Assembly: GCA_020723485.1 (NCBI GenBank)
Contig: DYIU01000004.1
Coordinates: forward strand, 108,348 to 172,347
Source of the DNA: Acidimicrobium ferrooxidans
GTDB taxonomy: Bacteria; Actinomycetota; Geothermincolia; Fen-727; Anoxymicrobiaceae
Length of the DNA stretch: 64,000 bases
Direction: 5' to 3'
Notes under the pieces: generated by a model
Told to the model about the DNA's origin: nothing
Databases searched by the model: none
What the model saw: the letters and a program-made list of their open reading frames with translations, nothing else
Shown: piece by piece, positions 8,531 to 17,059 of the stretch
Layout: every line of letters begins with the position of its first letter
Numbering within the stretch: position 1 is the stretch's first letter
Made by a program: the position numbers and the translations under genes

Positions 8531-9115
8531 CTACTCGACGCCGCCGTGCTGCCTCAGGACCTCCGCGGTCTCGTACTGGTTGTTCGCCACCGCTGCTTTC
8601 AGGGGGGTCGTCCCCGAGTTGTCCATCGCGTTGACGTCCGCCCACTTCTTCAGGAGTGCCTCGACCACCGGCGTGTGCCCGTTTGCCGCCGCCAGGCGCA
8701 GGGGCGTCTGTCCCGCGTTGTCGCGCGAGTTGACGTCGGACCATTTCCCGAGGAGGAGCTTGACGACGTCGGCCTGGCCCGCCTCGGCCGCCACGTGGAG
8801 CGGGGTCTTGCCCTCGGGATCGCGCGCGTTAGGGTCGGCGCCCTTCGCCAGCAGCAGGCTGACCGCTCCCGTGTAACCGGCCTCCGCGGCGATGTGCAGC
8901 GGGCTCCGGCCGTCCTCGTCGCGAGCGTTCACGTCCGCCCACCCGTTGATGGCCTCCCTCACCGCCGCCGGGTCGTTCGCCTCGACGGCCGCGAAGAGCT
9001 TCTGGTCCACCCCCGCCTCGCGGGCGGGCTTGTTCGCCTCCTCACCGCACCCGCCGAGCACCAGCCCCAGCGCCACGGCCAGGGCAGCCACGACTATCAC
9101 TGTCAGTTTGCGCAT
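8531..9115 (-). CDS. Ankyrin-repeat lipoprotein
   Basis: 194 aa. Lipoprotein signal peptide MRKLTVIVVAALAVAL with lipobox LGGC (Cys about residue 23), then five ankyrin repeats of 33 residues: each carries the -G-TPLH-AAE-G---VV-LLL-K-ADVNARD pattern (for example GRSPLHIAAEAG and GKTPLHVAAEAG). The mature protein would be tethered outside the membrane and bind protein partners. An unusual repeated variant, KWADVN/KWSDVN with Trp in place of the usual Gly-Ala, appears in three of the repeats. Start ATG 9115. Confidence 0.88.
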   Translation of the reverse strand: MRKLTVIVVAALAVALGLVLGGCGEEANKPAREAGVDQKLFAAVEANDPAAVREAINGWADVNARDEDGRSPLHIAAEAGYTGAVSLLLAKGADPNARDPEGKTPLHVAAEAGQADVVKLLLGKWSDVNSRDNAGQTPLRLAAANGHTPVVEALLKKWADVNAMDNSGTTPLKAAVANNQYETAEVLRQHGGVE

Positions 9116-9211
9116 GATTCACTCCGGGTTGAAACGAATACTGCTGGTATCAGGGTAGCGGTCCGGTAACGCGTGGTAAAGGGGCTAATACATCATGAGG
9201 AGGGTGAGTCT

Positions 9212-9997
9212 CTATTCATTCATGTGAATCGAGCCGATGACTCGATTCCACTGGGCGTCCACGTCGCCCTGGTCTCTGACACCTACCATGAAAAGCAGGT
9301 ATACCAGCCTTCCGCGATTGAATAGAAGCGCCTTGTACCGGTACGTGATTCCCATGTCCACTTCTGTTGTCGAAACTTCCAGTGCCGGTTCCCCGTCTGC
9401 CGTCACGTCTTTGAATTGGAGGGGTGTCCCAGCCCAGTCGGTGGAGAATTCCTTCGATAGTTCGTCGACCATGATTGGCTTGATCTCTTTCCAGTTGGTG
9501 TAGACCAGTCCAGAAATGGTTCCGGCCCCGAGCACCCACTCCGCGTCCTCAGAGATGGAATCCGAGAGCAGGACCTCGTTGACATCGCTCAGGTCCTCCA
9601 TTGCAACCCCGAGTCTCTCGAGGATCAGGGCATCCTTAGTGTCCACTTCCTGCCATGATTTGGGGTATCTGAAACTGAGAGAGCTCTTCGTGCTGGAATA
9701 GGTCTCCGTGTTGAAGAACCAGGTGTAGCTGAGGTAGCCGAGCACCACGAGCCCGGCCAGGATGAGGAGCCATACCGTTGTCGTGAGGGCCTTTGCGGAG
9801 GACGCGCGCATGCGCCGCCTGCGGCGCTTCGGCTGAACCAGCCCGAGTGAAGCGACGTAATCGGAGGGAGCCGCGTATACGGGCTCCCTGTACAGGCCGA
9901 CGTCCGGGCTCGACTGGACGCCCTCGAGCGGGGTGCGACAGATCGCGCAGAAGGTTGCCGTCCTGGTGTTAGCCGCGCCGCAGTTGGGACATATCAA
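9212..9997 (-). CDS. Zinc-ribbon, single-TM protein with extracytoplasmic PsbP-like domain
   Basis: 261 aa. The start is TTG 9997, backed by a GGAGGTGA site 6 nt upstream; no in-frame ATG precedes the zinc ribbon. Residues 3-22 form CPNCGAANTRTATFCAICR (a C4 zinc ribbon). A basic patch KRRRRRMRASS precedes one membrane segment (about 70-92, VWLLILAGLVVLGYLSYTWF). The remaining 165 residues look like a PsbP/Mog1-type domain (LSFRYPKSWQEVDTKDALIL near its start). Zinc ribbon inside, sensor-like domain outside is a common actinobacterial layout of unknown function. Confidence 0.75.
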   Translation of the reverse strand: MICPNCGAANTRTATFCAICRTPLEGVQSSPDVGLYREPVYAAPSDYVASLGLVQPKRRRRRMRASSAKALTTTVWLLILAGLVVLGYLSYTWFFNTETYSSTKSSLSFRYPKSWQEVDTKDALILERLGVAMEDLSDVNEVLLSDSISEDAEWVLGAGTISGLVYTNWKEIKPIMVDELSKEFSTDWAGTPLQFKDVTADGEPALEVSTTEVDMGITYRYKALLFNRGRLVYLLFMVGVRDQGDVDAQWNRVIGSIHMNE

Positions 9998-10120
9998 ATA
10001 CTCTCACCTCCGCCCAAAGGTAAGAATTGTTGCCGGCTGCCGCTTGATGTCATCGCCGGTGCTACCGCGTACCCTCTGATGATTATACAAAGCAAGGGAC
10101 GGCGTGTCGACGTGCACATC

Positions 10121-10144
10121 GGGGTCAGGTCAATTGTTGCATTT
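10121..10144 (+). repeat. REP-like unit, type A (degenerate single unit, left-facing half)
   Basis: GGGGTCAGGTCAATTGTTGC followed by ATTT. It matches the left half of the type-A inverted pairs (21838, 24650, 28539) but has CAATTG where those have CATTTTG. The 12384-12407 unit, in opposite orientation, shares this CAAT variant. The two may therefore be a matched pair bracketing the genes between them. Confidence 0.7.
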
Positions 10145-10168
10145 GACGTGGTCGCCGGAAGATGGGGA

Positions 10169-10186
10169 GCCGACCGGAGGTCGGCG
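10169..10186. repeat. CCGACC-GGA-GGTCGG hairpin repeat
   Basis: A perfect 6-bp inverted repeat, GCCGACCGGAGGTCGGCG, followed by a partial second copy of its right arm (CGGTCGGCG). The same 18-mer occurs twice at 57298-57314 and 57335-57352, also just past gene ends. It is probably a dispersed intergenic repeat or terminator-like hairpin. Confidence 0.65.
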
Positions 10187-10198
10187 CTACGGTCGGCG

Positions 10199-10519
10199 CT
10201 ACACGAGCCAGTGGACGAACGGGGTGTAGAGCAGGAGGGAGCTGACTGCTATGGACGAGTAGAGCACAACCGTCCAGGCGACCAGGCTCTGGCGCCCGAC
10301 CGACTTGATGCGGAAGAGCGCGAAGAAGACCAGCAGGCCCAGGGCGTACGCCAGGGTCACCTTGCCTGAGAGCGAGCCCATGCCGTTCCAGAACGTCATG
10401 AAATCCTTGAAGCCTTCCGAGGCTTCGCCGGCGAAGTTGAGCGCGCCTATCGCCAGTATGGTGACCGACGCCCCGATGAGCGCCGCTATTACCGTGCTCC
10501 TGCCTTTCTCAGTACCCAT
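10199..10519 (-). CDS. Small membrane protein, ferric-reductase-like operon
   Basis: 106 aa with three clear hydrophobic segments (about 10-28, 52-70 and 78-100) and a polar loop SEGFKDFMTFWNGMGS between the first two. No family recognised. It is the last of three closely spaced membrane genes (7 nt downstream of the 10527 gene), behind the haem-binding candidate at 10988-11647, so it is probably part of the same membrane complex. Start ATG 10519. Confidence 0.65.
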   Translation of the reverse strand: MGTEKGRSTVIAALIGASVTILAIGALNFAGEASEGFKDFMTFWNGMGSLSGKVTLAYALGLLVFFALFRIKSVGRQSLVAWTVVLYSSIAVSSLLLYTPFVHWLV

Positions 10520-10526
10520 GTCACTC

Positions 10527-10988
10527 TCACTTCACCGGGGCGGTGCTGGTCAGCAGCGCGCCCATGAACAGGGCCGCGAGCGCCAGGACGAGCGAGACCG
10601 CGAACAGCGAGACCGCGACGCGCCTTGCCGTCCTGTTCTCGGGCGCGCGGATGTCATAGACGAATACGACGGCCACTGCCACCAGAAGTATCGCCGGGAG
10701 GAAGTGGGCCATGTGCTCCTTGTACTCCATGACTATCTCGTGGACCCAGGGCCGCGAGCCGGCGAGAATCAGGCTCCTCGCGCTGGACGGGATGTCCTTC
10801 CGGTAGGTCACATAGACGATGTCACCGAGGAAGTCCTTCACCGTCACCAGGACGGTGAGGAGTATAGCGTTCACCTGCAGGGGCCTGAGGCTCCGGTGCG
10901 CGGGGAACTGGGCCTGCCATATGGCGATGGCGAGCCCCATCGCGAACAGGGTGCCTAGGAATCCATGGATGACCGCCCAGGCTATCAT
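10527..10988 (-). CDS. Histidine-containing four-TM membrane protein
   Basis: 153 aa from ATG 10988, which overlaps the upstream stop as TGATG; a longer open frame upstream is only shadow. About four membrane segments. Histidines in or next to segments (VIHGFLG at 8; WVHEIVMEYKEHMAHFLP at about 82-98) could ligate haem or metal. The coupling to a ferric-reductase-like protein supports a redox partner role, which is inference. No named family recognised. Confidence 0.65.
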   Translation of the reverse strand: MIAWAVIHGFLGTLFAMGLAIAIWQAQFPAHRSLRPLQVNAILLTVLVTVKDFLGDIVYVTYRKDIPSSARSLILAGSRPWVHEIVMEYKEHMAHFLPAILLVAVAVVFVYDIRAPENRTARRVAVSLFAVSLVLALAALFMGALLTSTAPVK

Positions 10989-11647
10989 CACGCCGCTCCC
11001 TTTGTGACGGCCGCTCCACGGCCGCGGTACTGCTTCCATTCGCGCGTGGAGACCGCCCTGTAGACCAGGCCGCCGAGCGCCACGGCCAGGTACCCGTACA
11101 TGAGCAGGTTGAACGCCAGCATGTGGTTGTTGTCGCCGATGACCAGCGCGTGTATCACCGCTATCACGAAGATGAAGTAGTTGACCAGGTGGAAGAGCCT
11201 CCACGACTTCGAGAACCTCTTCGGGAGAAGCGCTGTGACGATGGTCGCCGGGAGGAGGACCAGGGCGAGCGCTCCGACAACTATGAAAACATCGTTGTAA
11301 CCGGAGATGTACTCGGAGAAGTGCGGTATCAGAAGGACGAAGTGGGCCAGGGCGAACGAGAGCCCCGCGACGCCGAAGAATATGTGCGCGGCGTGAAGAG
11401 TGGTGCGCTTGAAAACGCGGGCGAGCAGCGGGCGGAAGCTCCCGGTCACGACATCGAGGAACAGGAAACTGATTGCGATGAGGGCAGTCAGGCTGTGCAG
11501 GATGTCGAGGCTCTCCTCGGCGTTGGTGAATATGTCATCGAAATGATGCGCGGTTATCCCGAACGGCGCAAGGAGTACCGCGAGCGCCAGCGCCACGAGA
11601 AGTACCTGTATCAACCTGTCGCTCGCACTCTCGTCAGAGCTTTCCAT
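10988..11647 (-). CDS. Ferric-reductase-like transmembrane haem protein
   Basis: 219 aa from ATG 11647. Six hydrophobic segments with two His pairs spaced as in ferric-reductase/YedZ-type haem proteins: H88 and H102 (HIFFGVAGLSFALAH) and H153 and H166 (HLVNYFIFVIAVIH). There is no FAD/NAD domain, so electrons would come from another protein. It is translationally coupled to the His-containing membrane protein downstream. The family carries electrons across the membrane, for example to methionine-sulfoxide reductase or ferric iron. Confidence 0.75.
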   Translation of the reverse strand: MESSDESASDRLIQVLLVALALAVLLAPFGITAHHFDDIFTNAEESLDILHSLTALIAISFLFLDVVTGSFRPLLARVFKRTTLHAAHIFFGVAGLSFALAHFVLLIPHFSEYISGYNDVFIVVGALALVLLPATIVTALLPKRFSKSWRLFHLVNYFIFVIAVIHALVIGDNNHMLAFNLLMYGYLAVALGGLVYRAVSTREWKQYRGRGAAVTKGAA

Positions 11648-11685
11648 ACGGCCCCTTTCGGGGCCGCAGGGCTCATTCCTGCCCG

Positions 11686-12294
11686 CTACTTGGTGGAGCC
11701 TGAGGGCGCCGAGTCCTCGGTCTCCTCCTCCACCGGCCCGAGGTTGTTCTCTTCCTTTATCTTCTCTGCGCTGCGCCAGCTCGAGAACGCCTTGACCGCG
11801 TCCACTGTCACCTCGAGGTTTGACTTCGCCCACTGCGCGATGGTGTCGCTGATGGATGCCTTGTTCTCCGGGTCGCCGATCTTGTCGAGCAGGCCCTGCA
11901 CGGCCTCGAGGACGGCGATGGTGCTGTCGATGGCGGCGATTCGCTGCCGCGCGTAGTCCTTGTACGCCTCGACGTCGTTGAGGTCGAGTATCTTCTCGTA
12001 TTCGGCCTTGGCCTTCTCGCCGTTGGCTATGGTCTTGTCCAGCCGCTTGTTGGCCGCGTCGGTCACGGTCTGAGGGTCGATGGTGCCGGTCTCGCTCACC
12101 TCGATGCCGAGCTCCGCAAGGAGCGCAGCGGCGTTGAAGACGGCCTCGTCGGTGAGCGTGCTCATCTGCCTGGAGAGCTCGTCGCCCTCATCCATGTACG
12201 TCTTCGCCTGGTCGGCGGCGCCACCGCATCCCAGCGCGGCCAGTGCGCCCACCAGCACGGACGCGACAAGCAGCGCGGCTACTATCTTCTTCAT
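11686..12294 (-). CDS. Lipoprotein, helical, unknown function
   Basis: 202 aa from ATG 12294 (GGAAGGAG lies 6 nt upstream, whereas the in-frame ATG at 12300 would be directly against it). Signal MKKIVAALLVASVLVGALA with lipobox ALGC (Cys 23). The mature part is strongly helical and charged (KRLDKTIANGEKAKAEYEKI; residues 80-140), ending in an acidic tail EEETEDSAPSGSTK. Head of the transcription unit that continues into the haem-membrane genes. No family recognised. Confidence 0.75.
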   Translation of the reverse strand: MKKIVAALLVASVLVGALAALGCGGAADQAKTYMDEGDELSRQMSTLTDEAVFNAAALLAELGIEVSETGTIDPQTVTDAANKRLDKTIANGEKAKAEYEKILDLNDVEAYKDYARQRIAAIDSTIAVLEAVQGLLDKIGDPENKASISDTIAQWAKSNLEVTVDAVKAFSSWRSAEKIKEENNLGPVEEETEDSAPSGSTK

Positions 12295-12383
12295 GGCCAT
12301 CTCCTTCCTGTGGGGCGGGACCGGCGCACGCCGTTCATGCCGACCCGGGTCGGCTACGTACCTACCGGCCGGGGTCTGCTTGA

Positions 12384-12407
12384 AAATGCACAAATTGACC
12401 TGACCCC
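12384..12407 (-). repeat. REP-like unit, type A (degenerate single unit, right-facing half)
   Basis: Minus strand reads GGGGTCAGGTCAATTTGTGC then ATTT, preceded by the AAACGCAACAT flank that also marks other type-A units. It faces the 10121 unit and shares its CAAT variant. It sits 15 nt before the stop of the glycerophosphodiesterase gene. Confidence 0.7.
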
Positions 12408-12421
12408 ATGTTGCGTTTATT

Positions 12422-13081
12422 CTAACCGCCGTCGAGGAGGGCGACCATGTCCACGTACCTGTCCGTGATGAGTACGTCGACCCCCATGTCACGGAGCTCC
12501 AGCACCTCTTCCTCCTCGTTCACGGTCCAGGCGTAGGCTTCCAGGCCGGCGGCGTGCATCATCTCGACGCGCTCCCGGGTGAACTGCTTGTAGTGGAGCG
12601 CGATGAGCTCTGCCCCGTCCTTGCCGGCCTTTTCGAGCACCAGGTGCCCGGCCAGCAGGGTCCACCGCAGGGGCCCGGCCCGGGCGACCGGGCGCTCCAC
12701 CTTGAGCTCGGTGATGAGCTCGTGACGGAAGGACGTAAACACTGTCTGCTCGAGGGCGCCGTACGAATCCACGATCGCCGCGACCTCCGCGGGCGGGGCG
12801 AGCTTTATCTCAACGTTGAACGCCACCCGGTCCGCGAGAGCGTCCAGCACCTCGCGCAGGAGCGGGCGGTCGGGGTGGTCCCTGCGGATGTCCGCGAAAT
12901 CGGCGTGCTTTATCGTGTGCTTGCCGACCACGGGGTCGTGGCTTATCAGGAGCTCGCCGTCCGCCGTCGAGCGCACGTCGGTCTCTATCGCGAGGACGCC
13001 CGCCGAGGCGGCCGCCTCCATCGCCTCCAGGGTGTTGTCCTCACCGAACCCCCGCCCTCCCCTGTGGCTGTATACCTTCAT
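12422..13081 (-). CDS. Glycerophosphodiester phosphodiesterase
   Basis: 219 aa. Family hallmarks: MKVYSHRGGRGFGEDNTLEA (catalytic HRG and EN at the start), IETDVRSTADGELLISHDP (acidic metal ligands and catalytic His), FNVEIKLAPP (metal ligand E in the third motif) and a C-terminal AYAWTVNEEEEVLELRDMGV-type strand. Cytoplasmic (no signal peptide), so it would hydrolyse imported glycerophosphodiesters to glycerol-3-phosphate and an alcohol. Monocistronic. Confidence 0.92.
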   Translation of the reverse strand: MKVYSHRGGRGFGEDNTLEAMEAAASAGVLAIETDVRSTADGELLISHDPVVGKHTIKHADFADIRRDHPDRPLLREVLDALADRVAFNVEIKLAPPAEVAAIVDSYGALEQTVFTSFRHELITELKVERPVARAGPLRWTLLAGHLVLEKAGKDGAELIALHYKQFTRERVEMMHAAGLEAYAWTVNEEEEVLELRDMGVDVLITDRYVDMVALLDGG

Positions 13082-13106
13082 CCTTATCTCCTGTCCTCAT
13101 CGGCCG

Positions 13107-13136
13107 CTTAAAGTGCGGCCTGACCCCGGATTCAAG
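13107..13136 (-). repeat. REP-like unit, type C
   Basis: On the minus strand CTTGAA, then CCGGGGTCAGGCCGCAC, then TTTAAG: complementary 6-nt arms (one wobble) around the GGGGTCAGGCC core. The arm includes the stop codon of the CAAX-protease gene (TGA at 13134-13132). The related unit 18789-18817 is in opposite orientation. Confidence 0.65.
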
Positions 13137-13860
13137 TTGGGCCGACGATGCGCCCCGCCAGGTACGATAGCGAGTTGAGCGACGCGTGGGCGAGCCATGG
13201 CGCGGCGATGCTCCCCGACTTGAGCCGGAGCCACGCGAGCGCCGCCCCGGCCGCCGCGGTCGCGGCCACCACCGCGGCCACTATGCCCGCCGCCGCGAGC
13301 GGCCCCGAGGCCGCGCTACCCGCCGCGGCGTTCGTCGAGAGCGATTTTATGGTCGGCGATATGTGCCAGAGGCCGAATACCACCGAGGAGAGCGCGACCG
13401 CCGCCGCCGTGGAACGCCTCCGCAGGAACAGTCCCATCAGGGCTCCCCGGAAGATGAGCTCCTCGGCGAGCGCCGTTCCCAGGGGTATCCGCACGAGCAT
13501 CTCGTAGAGGGCGCGCCCGCTGCTCGCGCCGGTGACCGCGCTGTCCACGAAGAACTCCCGCGTCCAGGGCACGGCCGCGCCCACCGCGACGACAGCAGCT
13601 ATGGGCGCCACCGTGTAGAGCCCGACCTTGAGCCCCCGGACGAGGTTCTCTTTCTCGAGGCCCATGTCACGCACGCTCGCTCCCGCCAGGCCGGCCAGGT
13701 AGACCGCCAGCGCAGCGGCTGCAAGGTTAACCGGAACGTGGCTCAGGTCGGGCAGGACCCGGTCGAGCAGGACCCCGTACCCGAGGACCAGGGTCGACGC
13801 CGCCACCTCCACCCCGGCTCCCTTGAACGTGGAGGACCCTTCCGCCCCGGGGGCGCTCAA
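13132..13860 (-). CDS. CPBP (CAAX-type) intramembrane metalloprotease
   Basis: 242 aa from TTG 13860, which overlaps the upstream stop as TTGA and has GAGGAGG 7 nt upstream. Several membrane segments with the family motifs EELIFRGALMG (catalytic Glu pair and Arg; about residue 145), VVFGLWHISP (His) and a C-terminal HASLNSLSYLAG (His/Asn). This family includes CAAX prenyl proteases and bacterial self-immunity or protein-processing proteases. It is coupled to a membrane alpha/beta hydrolase and a flippase-like protein, suggesting an envelope role. Confidence 0.85.
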   Translation of the reverse strand: MSAPGAEGSSTFKGAGVEVAASTLVLGYGVLLDRVLPDLSHVPVNLAAAALAVYLAGLAGASVRDMGLEKENLVRGLKVGLYTVAPIAAVVAVGAAVPWTREFFVDSAVTGASSGRALYEMLVRIPLGTALAEELIFRGALMGLFLRRRSTAAAVALSSVVFGLWHISPTIKSLSTNAAAGSAASGPLAAAGIVAAVVAATAAAGAALAWLRLKSGSIAAPWLAHASLNSLSYLAGRIVGPT

Positions 13861-15845
13861 GGGGCCGCCTCCTCGTGCGTGTCGCCCTTCTCCTCGCGCG
13901 TATCGCCCTTCACCTCGCGCTTGTTGTTGTGACGGTCCTTCTTCTCCTTCGGCGGCTTGTCGAGGGAGTTGATCCATACCTCGCGCGCGGACTCGTACTC
14001 CCTGAGCGCCTTCACCACGTGGTCCAGGCGCTCGTCCCCGCACCTGAGCGCGTACACCTCGCGGACGAACGGGGCCAGGTCCTTGCGGTAATCGTGGCCC
14101 TTGGCCTCGAACTTCCCGGGGATGACGTTGGCGGAGTTCTTCATGTCGAAGAGGGTCAGAACGAAGGTGATTAGCGGCAGGTAGACCTCGGTGGTCGGCA
14201 CCGTGGGCGGCCTCAGGTCGGGGTCGCCGAGCCACTCCGGCTCCCGCACCAGCAGGTCGAGCCCGAACTGCGCGACCGCGTCGTTGTAGTGGGTGATCAT
14301 GACATAGCGGAGCTTCTCCCGCTCTTCAGGGGAAAGCGCCTCGACCTGCCCGAAATCGTTGAACGCCCTGACGAGCGAGCGGTCCACGTCGTCCCGCGGG
14401 GGCCCCAGAACCTCGTCCTTCCACTTGGTGGCGTGGGGCGTCCCGATCCAGAGGCCGCGGTCCACCCCGAGCGCTATCATCCCCTCGGTGCCCCGCCCCT
14501 CGAAAGCGTCCTCGCTGGTCCAGGCGCCGAGGCTCTCGCCGAACAGCACCACCCGCGGCCTGGCCTCCGGCGCTAGCTCCTCGAGCCTGGCGTGGAGGGC
14601 CTCCATGAACATCCTGTACTGCCGCACCCCCTCGGGCACCCTGTCCATCGAGAGCACGGACGGGCGCTTCGAGTACTGGAGCGCTACCGAGGCCATGTCG
14701 CCCAGGGTGAGGTACTCGGCCGCCTCGACGGCCACGTAGTTCACGTAGCCGGTCCCCGTCGGGGATATGACCATCAGCAGCGAGCGGTCGAAAGCGCCGG
14801 TGCGCTCGAGCTCGTCCAGGGCCAGCTTCACCCTGTCCTCGTCCGAGGAGACGGTGTCGAACGCCGCGAAGACCCTTATCGGCTCCGCCACTACGGGCTC
14901 TCGCATCACGCGCTCTATCCATTCCTCCCGCAGCCGGGTGCTCACGAACCGCCTTCCCTGCTTGGAGAGGGTCTCCCAGGGGATGAGGCTGCCGGGCCCT
15001 CCGCTGACGAGGGGAGTGTCTGGAGGCGTATTGAAGGCGGGCTCGATCTTGCTCGCTACCTCCTCGATGCGTCCGTACACAAGCTTGACCAGCAGGCCCA
15101 GGCAGAACCCGAACACCCCGACCGCCGCCACGTGCCCCATGGGCCTCCACAGCCTCTCGTGACCGTCGAAGAAGCGGGCCAGCAGGTGAGACACCACCCT
15201 CGCGAACGCCCGCTCGCCCGCCGACAGCCCGGCGAGGGCCACGGCTATGGACGGGCTCAGGCTCAGCGCCTCCCATTCCTGTCTGGAGCTCATCGGGCCG
15301 GGCCCGGAGGTGCGCTCTACGCTCTTGCGGCGCGAGTCCAGGATGCCCGCCAGCACCACGCCGCCGGGAAGGGCGAAGGGAAAGGAGCGCATTCTGCGCA
15401 GGTGCAGGTCGTCCACGGCCTCCTGGTACACCGCGACGGTCAGCCCGGCGAAAGAGCCGTTCACCATGAGCGTCCCGACAAGGCGCGCCCAGGAGCGCGC
15501 GACGGTCTCACCCTTCTTCTGCTTGAACGCGTTCTTCAGGAATACGCCCAGCGCGATGGTGGTGACGTCGGTGGCGATGGCAAACCTGCGCCAGGTACGG
15601 TCCTCCAGCTCGTTCCCGTGTTCGTGCGCGTTCGCCGCCCACGCGGCCGCCGCCTCCACCGTTTCCTGCACCAGCGCCCCCACGGCGTACTCGAGCGCCA
15701 TCACGATGCCGGTCGCGAGCGCCTGGTCCAGGACGCTCCTCGGCATGAGGGTCTGCTGGAATGTGTAGGGGACGCCCGCTCCCGCCAGGAACATCCCGGC
15801 CTGCTCCGCCCGCCCGCTCGGCGCGAGCCATTCTCTCAGGCTCAA
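13857..15845 (-). CDS. Membrane-bound alpha/beta-hydrolase (Abhydrolase_9 type)
   Basis: 662 aa. The N-terminal 270 residues contain several hydrophobic segments. The C-terminal catalytic domain resembles the actinobacterial Abhydrolase_9 (formerly DUF2319) family: VFAAFDTVSSDEDRVKLAL, VISPTGTGYVNYVAVEAAEY and the nucleophile elbow LFGESLGAW (S438). A charged repetitive tail KEEKDRHNNKREVKGDTREEKG-like in composition ends the protein. It is coupled at both ends (ATGA-type overlaps with 15842 and 13860). Predicted membrane esterase or lipase; substrate unknown. Confidence 0.8.
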   Translation of the reverse strand: MSLREWLAPSGRAEQAGMFLAGAGVPYTFQQTLMPRSVLDQALATGIVMALEYAVGALVQETVEAAAAWAANAHEHGNELEDRTWRRFAIATDVTTIALGVFLKNAFKQKKGETVARSWARLVGTLMVNGSFAGLTVAVYQEAVDDLHLRRMRSFPFALPGGVVLAGILDSRRKSVERTSGPGPMSSRQEWEALSLSPSIAVALAGLSAGERAFARVVSHLLARFFDGHERLWRPMGHVAAVGVFGFCLGLLVKLVYGRIEEVASKIEPAFNTPPDTPLVSGGPGSLIPWETLSKQGRRFVSTRLREEWIERVMREPVVAEPIRVFAAFDTVSSDEDRVKLALDELERTGAFDRSLLMVISPTGTGYVNYVAVEAAEYLTLGDMASVALQYSKRPSVLSMDRVPEGVRQYRMFMEALHARLEELAPEARPRVVLFGESLGAWTSEDAFEGRGTEGMIALGVDRGLWIGTPHATKWKDEVLGPPRDDVDRSLVRAFNDFGQVEALSPEEREKLRYVMITHYNDAVAQFGLDLLVREPEWLGDPDLRPPTVPTTEVYLPLITFVLTLFDMKNSANVIPGKFEAKGHDYRKDLAPFVREVYALRCGDERLDHVVKALREYESAREVWINSLDKPPKEKKDRHNNKREVKGDTREEKGDTHEEAAP

Positions 15846-17002
15846 CTCTCCTCCTCCACGGCGAGGCCGGCCTCAGGGACCGGCTCGGGTTCCGCCAGGG
15901 CGCCGGCGCGCCTGTGCTCGCGTATCCACCACGAGGCGTATGCCGGCAGCCCCATGGCTATCGGCATGAGCCAGGTGAGCGCGCGGAAGAGCAGGACGCC
16001 CGCCACGACCTCGGGCTCGGAGCCGCCGGCGGCCACCAGGAGGCCGGTGTACCCGGCCTCGGCGATGCCCACCGCCCCGGGCGTTATCGGTATTGCCGAG
16101 ATGAGCCGGACCACGGCGAATATGCCGAAGGCGACCACCCACGACACCCCGTGCTCCCCGCTGGCCGGCACGCCCGAGAAGCGCAGCGCGTAAAGGAACA
16201 CCCAGAATGTGCTCAACTGGTAGAGCACCGCTATCAGGGTGAGCGCGAGCCAGCGGGTCCGGGCGACGGTCAGGGTCTGGTCGCGGAACTTCGCGACCGA
16301 CTCCCCCCACGTCGTGACGGGGTCCTTGTGGAAAAGCTTCAGCAGCCGGGAGACCAGCTTTCCCGCCAGGTTCCCCACCCGGACCGCGAAGCTGCGTTTC
16401 CAGAGGACGAGGGCGAACACACCCAGTGCGAGCAGGAGCGCCCCCACCCCCACCAGGGCCAGTATCCAGGTGCTGCTCGCGCTGTTTCCCGTCACCACCA
16501 GCAGGAGCAAGGCCACAACGGGCAGGGCGAACTTGGCGAATGTGTTCCAGACGCCCGAGACCCCGAGCATCAACGTGTATTCCGCGACGCCGAACCCGTA
16601 AGAGTGGATGATGCCGTAACCGAGGCCCACCGACCAGGCCGCGCCGAGGGGGAGAGTGCTCGCGATGAGGTTCTGGGAGAGCATGAGCTGTCCCGCCTGC
16701 CAGTTCTTCATGCCGGGCAGCGACACCTGGAACATCGTCCAGCCGCAGGCCAGGTTGAACAGCGCGACGATGAAGAGGAACACGAGCTGGGCGACGCTCA
16801 TCTCGCCCATGGCCTGGAAGACCTCCTGGTAGCTCGCGAACTTCGGGAGGATGAACGCGAACACCCCGACCACTATGGCGAGTGTCAGCACGCTCATCAG
16901 GATGCGCTTTACCGCGGCGTGCTTCTTCTTCTCCTTCGCGGAGGCCTGCGCCCCGGTTGTCTCTTTATCGGTGTCCTTCAACCGCTCTCCCTGTCTGCTC
17001 AC
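15842..17002 (-). CDS. Flippase-like integral membrane protein (LPG synthase TM / UPF0104 family)
   Basis: 386 aa. After a charged cytoplasmic N-terminus (MSRQGERLKDTDKETTGAQ, then KEKKKHAAVK) come about eight membrane segments. Family features: GQLMLSQNLIASTLPLGAAW, GLGYGIIHSYGFG and, late, SAIPITPGAVGIAEAGYTGL (the PGG-G--E motif as PGAVGIAE). No transferase domain. First gene of a coupled trio with the hydrolase and CPBP protease, so the three probably act together on membrane lipids or envelope precursors. Confidence 0.82.
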   Translation of the reverse strand: MSRQGERLKDTDKETTGAQASAKEKKKHAAVKRILMSVLTLAIVVGVFAFILPKFASYQEVFQAMGEMSVAQLVFLFIVALFNLACGWTMFQVSLPGMKNWQAGQLMLSQNLIASTLPLGAAWSVGLGYGIIHSYGFGVAEYTLMLGVSGVWNTFAKFALPVVALLLLVVTGNSASSTWILALVGVGALLLALGVFALVLWKRSFAVRVGNLAGKLVSRLLKLFHKDPVTTWGESVAKFRDQTLTVARTRWLALTLIAVLYQLSTFWVFLYALRFSGVPASGEHGVSWVVAFGIFAVVRLISAIPITPGAVGIAEAGYTGLLVAAGGSEPEVVAGVLLFRALTWLMPIAMGLPAYASWWIREHRRAGALAEPEPVPEAGLAVEEES

Positions 17003-17059
17003 ATGAGTCGGGCGCGCGGCGGCGCGCCCGTTCCGACAATGATATCAGCGTTCTGTGTG

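Noticed and set aside
14592..16193. 533-aa plus-strand frame opposite the alpha/beta-hydrolase and flippase genes
   Set aside because: No domain; all real motifs (GESLG, PGAVGIAE) are on the minus strand.
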